From: Schizophyllum amplum
Lineage: Eukaryota; Basidiomycota; Agaricomycetes; Agaricales; Schizophyllaceae
Direction: 5' to 3'
Assembly: GCA_007026445.1 (NCBI GenBank)
Contig: VDMD01000004.1
Span: 248,001 to 312,000 of the forward strand
DNA length: 64,000 nt
Shown here: piece by piece, positions 59,101-64,000 of the stretch
Position numbering within the stretch: position 1 is the first letter of the stretch
Layout of the letters: the number at the start of each line of letters is the position of its first letter
Notes under the pieces: model-generated
Seen by the model: the letters and a program-made list of their open reading frames with translations, nothing else
What the model was told of the DNA's origin: nothing
The model's database searches: none
Position numbers and translations under genes: made by a program

Positions 59101-60520
59101 CTCGACGACGAGCGCGGGAGATACGCACGGGCGAGACACCGACGGACAACGACGCCGCAGACGACGACACAAACGTCAACGTCAGTGTTTCTGTCGCTGT
59201 CACAAACGCCACGCCCGCTGGCGCTGGTGGACCGGACACGCCTGCCCTTGTCGCAGATCAGCATCCGGACGACCAGCCCGTCACGCCAGCAGCAGAACCA
59301 ACAGGCGCTCAGCCAACGCCGGCTTCGCATGCCGACGAGCTGCTGGCGCTTGCGACTGCGCAAATGGGGCCATACACGACCTTCCAGCAGCTCTCATTTG
59401 CGCCAAAGTTTCCTTTGGCGTCGATCGCGGACGACTACATCATCCCACCTACGTATCCCGAGTTCATAGACTATCGCAACAATCATGAGTCGGATAATAA
59501 CGGAGCGGACCTCGCACGCATACAGTTCTCGCCACCAGGACTGCCGGTGCCTACTCCGACGGCGCCATGTCGGTGGTTCTATAGGGATCCCAAGAATGTG
59601 GTACATGGTGAGCTTTGATCATTCTTCCTGCTGTACAAGAATATGAATCGACATCATGTGCAGGACCTTGGAAAGCGTCTCTCATGCAGGCGTGGTACAA
59701 GGATGGGCTGCTCCCTCTCGACCTTCCGGTGCGCCGCGAGGAAGACACCGACTTCATGCTCTTGAAGGACCTGCGACTCCAATGTGTTGACCCTACTCGC
59801 CCCTTCCGCTCACCCGTCACGACGGCGCTGCAGCCACCGCCTATCATTCCGGACTCGGGCAAGCCCTTACTCGCGCCTATCTCGCTTTTAGCGCAGCCGA
59901 AGCACTTCGGACCTCCGGCTCTCTTCTTCTCGTCGCGAGGCGGTCACAGCACCGCTATCGTCGACGCTCGTGGTCGCTCGGTACTCAAGGGGCGGTTTGT
60001 CTGGAGCGCTCACGAGTCTGAGGATGACAAGCAGGGGCTCAGCCGCCTGGGAGACGTCAAGCGCCTTGAGGCGTTCGACGTTGAGGACGGCGCGGTGCTC
60101 GTCGCCATGCGCCAGGGCGGCTTGGAGGCGGTTGACTTCTCGGATGCGTTGCTCAAGCCCGCAGACGCTTCGCGCACGGTGCTTCCGCAGTTTGAGCCAC
60201 CGCCGTCGAATATCAACCGTCGATTGCCGTTTGTTTGGCGCATCGGTACACCGGTTGATGTCGGCAGCTCTTCCGTGGCGCCTCCGCTAACACCGAAGGC
60301 GGCCAAAGGGACCTCCTACCTGACCGGAAGGAAGCCAGCTTCGGGGTCAGCCAGGAGCCTGGTTAGGACGGAGCTAAACGGCGAGCAGGTGGTCGAGGCG
60401 GACCCGCTGGAGGAGGTTCTCTTCCTCGGGCGGCGCGCCGACAATCTCTACATGTGCGAGCGCAGCGCGGGCTCCTTCCGTATCCTCCGCCTCTGCCCGA
60501 CTCCTTCCGCTGCTGCATGA
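56191..60520 (+). CDS. Large CNH-domain protein with a GYF-like domain
   Basis: Four exons: 56191..56622, 56676..58804, 58856..59607, 59664..60520; 1389 residues. A disordered Pro/Ser-rich N-terminus is followed by SLSVLTQDLSPSH, FLAPHYLLLCHAQGLDVLPL, RGVLVAIAGRRDGVRVYALE, the start of a citron homology (CNH) propeller. A disordered insert of roughly 500 residues follows; the propeller resumes with YVKLPGTKGALMVKAVETAK, LAILCGDNGEKVELFAGTYR and PRLLELQLQGDDLVEVFLVF. A segment CRWFYRDPKNVVHGPWKASL, MQAWYKDGLLPLDLPVRREE, TDFMLLKDL has the W.Y...GPW...M..W...G spacing of a GYF domain (proline-peptide binding), and more CNH-like blades follow. CNH domains act in Rho/MAPK signalling and vacuolar tethering. 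Role here unknown. Confidence 0.72.
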
Positions 60521-61042
60521 CACTTGGGTTGCACGACAAGAACGAACGCGCACGACACATAAACAGACATTGGATCGTTATGGCAGAGATACGTTGTACA
60601 TACGCGCCGCTATCGCATTAATTGTACGTGAACCCGTCGCAGTCGCTCCGCATTATCCTGGCTAGCTGCTGTTTCTTCCTACTTTATTGCCCATCTCCTT
60701 ACAATGGTCCCCGCCTCTCCCTGCAATAAGTACTCACTGCGACGGGTACATGCTGTAGCCTTACAAACGTACGAATAAGTTATACACTCCTTAGGCTTTC
60801 ATTTGGCAGCACAGAGCTTCATTGAACATGTTCATTCCCCAGTCCATGCGAGGCCTGCGTCAGTGCGAAGGTGTCTTCAACGAGTTGAGTTCGCCCATTG
60901 TGTGAACAGAGAAATTTCAAAAAGCCCCGGAGCCGCCCAATCACGTGCATTATTCCTCGTGGAGCAGGTGGCGGGCTTCCCACGATCGTAACTCTTCCTC
61001 TTTCGTAACCCTGACCCCAACCTAGGTTTAGGATTGTCCGCC
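60521..61042. promoter_or_regulatory. Intergenic: 3' region of CNH gene and RAP1 promoter
   Basis: 522 bp. Just before the Rap1-like gene, 61007-61032 contains AACCCT and, after CCTAGG, TTTAGG, resembling telomeric repeat half-sites. No TATA. No coding signal. Confidence 0.4.
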
Positions 61043-63229
61043 ATGGACGCTCCTCGCGTGCGTTGAACTCCGACCGGTTTCAGTTTTGATATTTACGATG
61101 TCTGCAGCCCATCTTCCAGGACGAGGCAGGAAATGCTGTCAAGTTCTTCATACAGAAAGATCTACCACAAGACATCCAGCAGCGCTTGCAGGAGGATATC
61201 GTGGTACGTCGTTTTGCCAGGCTTCTGTGCCACTCAAATCACCGAAATCTGCTTCAAAGGCGAGCGGTGGTAGGGTGCACTCCAAGGTGCCAATTGCTGG
61301 CTATGTCCTCACTGCGCCCGGCACGGAAGAAGACCAGCGTCTCCGCTATTGCTGGAAAAGACCGGAGAGGCCCGAGCGCTACTTCGTGCCACACACATTC
61401 GTCGATGCGTGCAAGACGGCCAACAAGCTCGTACCTCAGCTCTTTTTGGAGCAAGGAGAACCGATGCCCTTCCACCTGCACTCTTCCATTCTGAACGTCA
61501 ATATGCGGGAGGTCATAGCAGAAAGAATCAGGGTATGTGACTTGCACGTGCCGACGTGTTGAATTTCGACTGACTTGGTGGCAGCACTCGGGTGGCGACC
61601 CGGACGCTTCGCTCGAAAGTGCGCGCGTAATTCTGGCAGATCCCGGAGACGAAGACTTCAAACAGCTCATCAAGCAGTATGAAAGTGATCCAGACAAATA
61701 CATCGAGGCCTTTTATTGGGTCCAGCGCTGCGTTGAGTTGGGTGCTATTCACTTCACGCCAGTGGTATACAAGAACCCCGGTGGAAGGCGTGCAGGAGAT
61801 GAGTAAGTTGTATGTGTCCTGTCTTGACGCTGTCGATAACAACAGCGCCACAGACGCACTAATTTCACCGAAGAAGACGAGCGGCACCTTTGCGAATGGA
61901 TGGCGCTCAAGATACCTTACAAAGAGAGCGGCGGACGCACCGGCAACAAGGTTTATCAACAACTTTGTGCGATGGTACGTCTAGTGGCACCTTCCGACCC
62001 TGAGCTGCAGCTGACCACCCTTCAGGAGAACAACCCCCAATACGAGTGGGTCAAGCGGCACACCTGGCAGTCCTGGCGCGAGCGCTACAAGAAGCACGGG
62101 CACCGTCTGGACCGAATGATTGAAAGCATCGTCGAGCAGAGGAAGCCGATGTTGGGCGAGAAAGGCCAATACCATTATGTGCGCCTCGACGAGGCGAAGG
62201 ATGCGTCGCCTCCACGGCCAAAGCGGAAGCGGAAGCGCACTCAACAGAGGGAACAATCAGAAGCGACGCAGAATGAGCAACATATCGAAGGGCCGGTTTT
62301 GCTGTCGCCGCCGAATGCGCCTGTGCTCATACAGCGCCCGCCCCGGTCACAGTCTGCGGCACCGCCGCCTGTGTCTGGCTCCCCGTCACCACAGCCTGCC
62401 GCTGTGCTGCCGCCATCGCAGCCCAAACCCAAGGCCAAACCAAAAGTGCCACAATCACCGCCTGTACCTGTCCAACCCTCGCAGGAGAACGACGACGGGG
62501 AAGAAAGTCAATGGCCGATACGCATCGGAAACGATCCTCCGCCCGTCTGGGCTAGAAAGGCTGCGAGGGCTAACCGTATTGACGACGACGACGACGACGA
62601 CGAACTCGCAGGGGAACAAAGTCCCGCAAAGCGTCCACGAATAGGGTATGCTTCGTGCTTACTATATGGTGTCCGGTCGCTGTGCTAACTGACAATATTG
62701 TAGCGAGGCCGCTCCAAGTACGACCGTTAGCCCGACTCCCGAACCTGCCAGACACGGGTCCGGGCCCACAGACGGACCGGAGCCGATGACACAGCAGCTC
62801 CCGCCGGCTACCCAGCAATTCGAGCTCAACACCCAGCACTCCGAACTTACGACCCAACAGTGGGTCGCCGACAGCCAGGACTTGGGCGTGAAGAACGGCC
62901 AGGACTCGGCATTGATAGACAGTCAGCAGTCAGTCAGCGAGACTGAGGGCATTGGAGCTCTAGACAGCCAGGACATCGGGGCTCTAGACAGCCAAAACTC
63001 AGGTGCGATAGACAGCCAGCAGTCAGGAACGATAGACAGCCAGAACTCGGCAGTCATCCTGGCCAACATCCACGGCACCGACCGCACGCTGCGTGACATC
63101 GCCAAGTCGTTCCGATTCACGTACGAGGAGGTTCGCGAGTATCACGAGAAATGCCGGGACACGAATAGGGTGCGGATGCGCTTCCAGGAGATGCGGACGC
63201 TGTTGCGTGAGCGATTCAACGATATGTGA
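61043..63229 (+). CDS. RAP1: Rap1-like telomere protein (BRCT + Myb)
   Basis: Seven exons: 61043..61057 (five codons), 61108..61203, 61260..61532, 61585..61802, 61854..61974, 62026..62645, 62704..63229; 622 residues. The N-terminal BRCT-like region reads PIFQDEAGNAVKFFIQKDLP, VPIAGYVLTAPGTEED, RYFVPHTFVDACKTANKLVP. The Rap1 Myb domain follows: NFTEEDERHLCEWMALKIP, RTGNKVYQQLCAM, HTWQSWRERYKKHGHRLDRM. A basic stretch RPKRKRKRTQQ, a Pro-rich linker and an SQ/TQ-rich region precede the C-terminal helical part (TLRDIAKSFRFTYEEVREYH, RFQEMRTLLRERF). Rap1 is a shelterin component at telomeres, often recruited through a TRF-type partner. The 50-nt intron after five codons is inferred from GT..CTGCAG and phase. 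Confidence 0.85.
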
Positions 63230-63412
63230 GGAGGGAGACGGAACTGCGGATGTACTCGTCTCGTTGGAGGGTTATCAGGCTCTCTTTGGTTTCTACCTAT
63301 GTATGTGCCGCGGTTGTAAGCAGTTTTATACCCTCCCCTTTCTAGCAGCTCTGCGAGGCCGTCCCACCGTACCGTATACCCGTGTTGCATGCAGTACTTG
63401 TATGTACCAGCG

Positions 63413-64000
63413 TTACCCCCCGCGAACCTCTTGTAAACATGTAATCAGATGCTCTGCCTCGCGTCCTTCATGCTCCCTCGTCCCTGCCCTACTCTCCCTG
63501 TCCTTTGCTCCCCTTTCCCTCTTCCCTTCAACCCCCTCTACGGTCTTTTTTAACGTTAACGCTGCGCCATCCTCCTCCTCCGCCTCACTCCCCTCCTCAA
63601 AGAACGGCTGCACGCATCTCCGCGCCATTGCCACAAACAGGTCCTCCAAAATCCACGCAAGTCTGGGGCCTGTGAGCTCGATGGCGGGCTCTGCATTGAC
63701 TTCGAGGAGTTTGACGGTGAAGGGGGAGAGATTATCTGAGTTTTGTAGCAGGCCGAAGTTGTGCTGCACGAGGAAATCGACTCCGAAGAGCTCGAAGGCG
63801 TTTGGGATAGGCTGAGGGACAAAATTAGCGTAAGAAGAAAGAGAGGTAAGTCGTCAACGCGCCGCAATGCTCAGAAAAGAATAGTTCTGACCTGAAAATG
63901 GATGGGGTTACCCATGGCAGCCTTGAACGTCTCCTCTAAGATTTTTGTCATCTGCTGGATTATGTCGGTGATGTGTGCTTGCGTGAATGCCGTTGCTGCC
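63413..64000 (-). CDS. Tubulin-tyrosine-ligase family protein, C-terminal part
   Basis: Exons, minus strand: from beyond 64000 to 63892, then 63413..63811, with a 80-nt intron (63812..63891). Sequence: ITDIIQQMTKILEETFKAAM, FELFGVDFLVQHNFGLLQNS, FTVKLLEVNAEPAIELTGPR, LAWILEDLFVAMARRCVQPF. The FGVDF...KLLEVNAEPA pattern is the TTL ATP-grasp C-terminal motif with metal-binding Glu and Asn; fungal relatives include yeast Pby1. The last 60 residues are charged (EEGSEAEEEDGAALTLKKTV) and may be a linker or read-through before another splice. The 5' part lies outside the window. Convergent with the Rap1-like gene, 183 bp apart. Confidence 0.8.

Overview
The window is nuclear DNA of a filamentous basidiomycete, most likely an Agaricomycete (mushroom or polypore lineage). 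The evidence is the gene content (FunK1 fungal protein kinases, DUF6697 and DUF7726 proteins, large F-box families) together with short introns, mostly 44-60 nt with GT/AG ends and CTNAC-like branch sites, several per gene. No rRNA, tRNA or CRISPR array was recognised. Gene models were built by hand from splice signals, reading phase and comparison between paralogues in the window. Most models close exactly in frame.

Layout. 0-1.1 kb: 5' part of an unknown acidic nuclear-type protein, minus strand. 1.5-6.4 kb: two tandem paralogues of a double F-box/LRR-like protein, the first with a one-base frameshift. 7.1-13 kb: IDH2 (NAD-isocitrate dehydrogenase), an RNA polymerase III Rpc37-like subunit and an unknown helical protein. 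13.4-15.7 kb: a third double F-box paralogue on the opposite strand. 16.1-31.1 kb: a housekeeping block with cyclin H, a DUF7726-like protein, Fap7 adenylate kinase, a GPI-type surface protein, ARID/Swi1, DUF1764, CDK11, Rab5 and an alpha-arrestin. 31.4-43.9 kb: an accessory-looking block with two FunK1 kinase genes, both disrupted, an F-box gene and a DUF6697 gene; VPS23 (ESCRT-I) lies inside it. 44.2-51.3 kb: a secreted alginate-lyase-type enzyme, an AMP-forming acyl-CoA synthetase and a GH5 exo-1,3-beta-glucanase. 51.8-53.8 kb: a second DUF6697 gene, preceded by a perfect 152-bp tandem duplication. 54.2-64 kb: mitochondrial D-2-hydroxyglutarate dehydrogenase, a CNH+GYF protein, a Rap1-like telomere protein and a partial tubulin-tyrosine-ligase-like gene.

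The most striking structure is a 596-bp non-autonomous DNA transposon (33629-34224). It has about 35-bp terminal inverted repeats and many subterminal TTGAGCC/GGCTCAA motifs. It sits inside the last exon of the first FunK1 gene; its terminal repeat supplies the stop codon, and removing the element with one copy of the target duplication restores the frame into the kinase C-terminus. The second FunK1 copy carries a nonsense codon and indels. Other unusual points are GC-AG introns (one in IDH2, three in the DUF6697 pair at non-matching positions), conserved micro-exons, a 34-bp intronic minisatellite in CDK11, and an SQ/TQ cluster in the Rap1-like protein.

Caution: several conserved genes (SWI1, the acyl-CoA synthetase, DUF1764, the unknown gene at 10-13 kb) show isolated one-base shifts, mainly apparent deletions. 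These may be sequence errors rather than biology, so single frameshifts here should not be read as pseudogenisation without checking.
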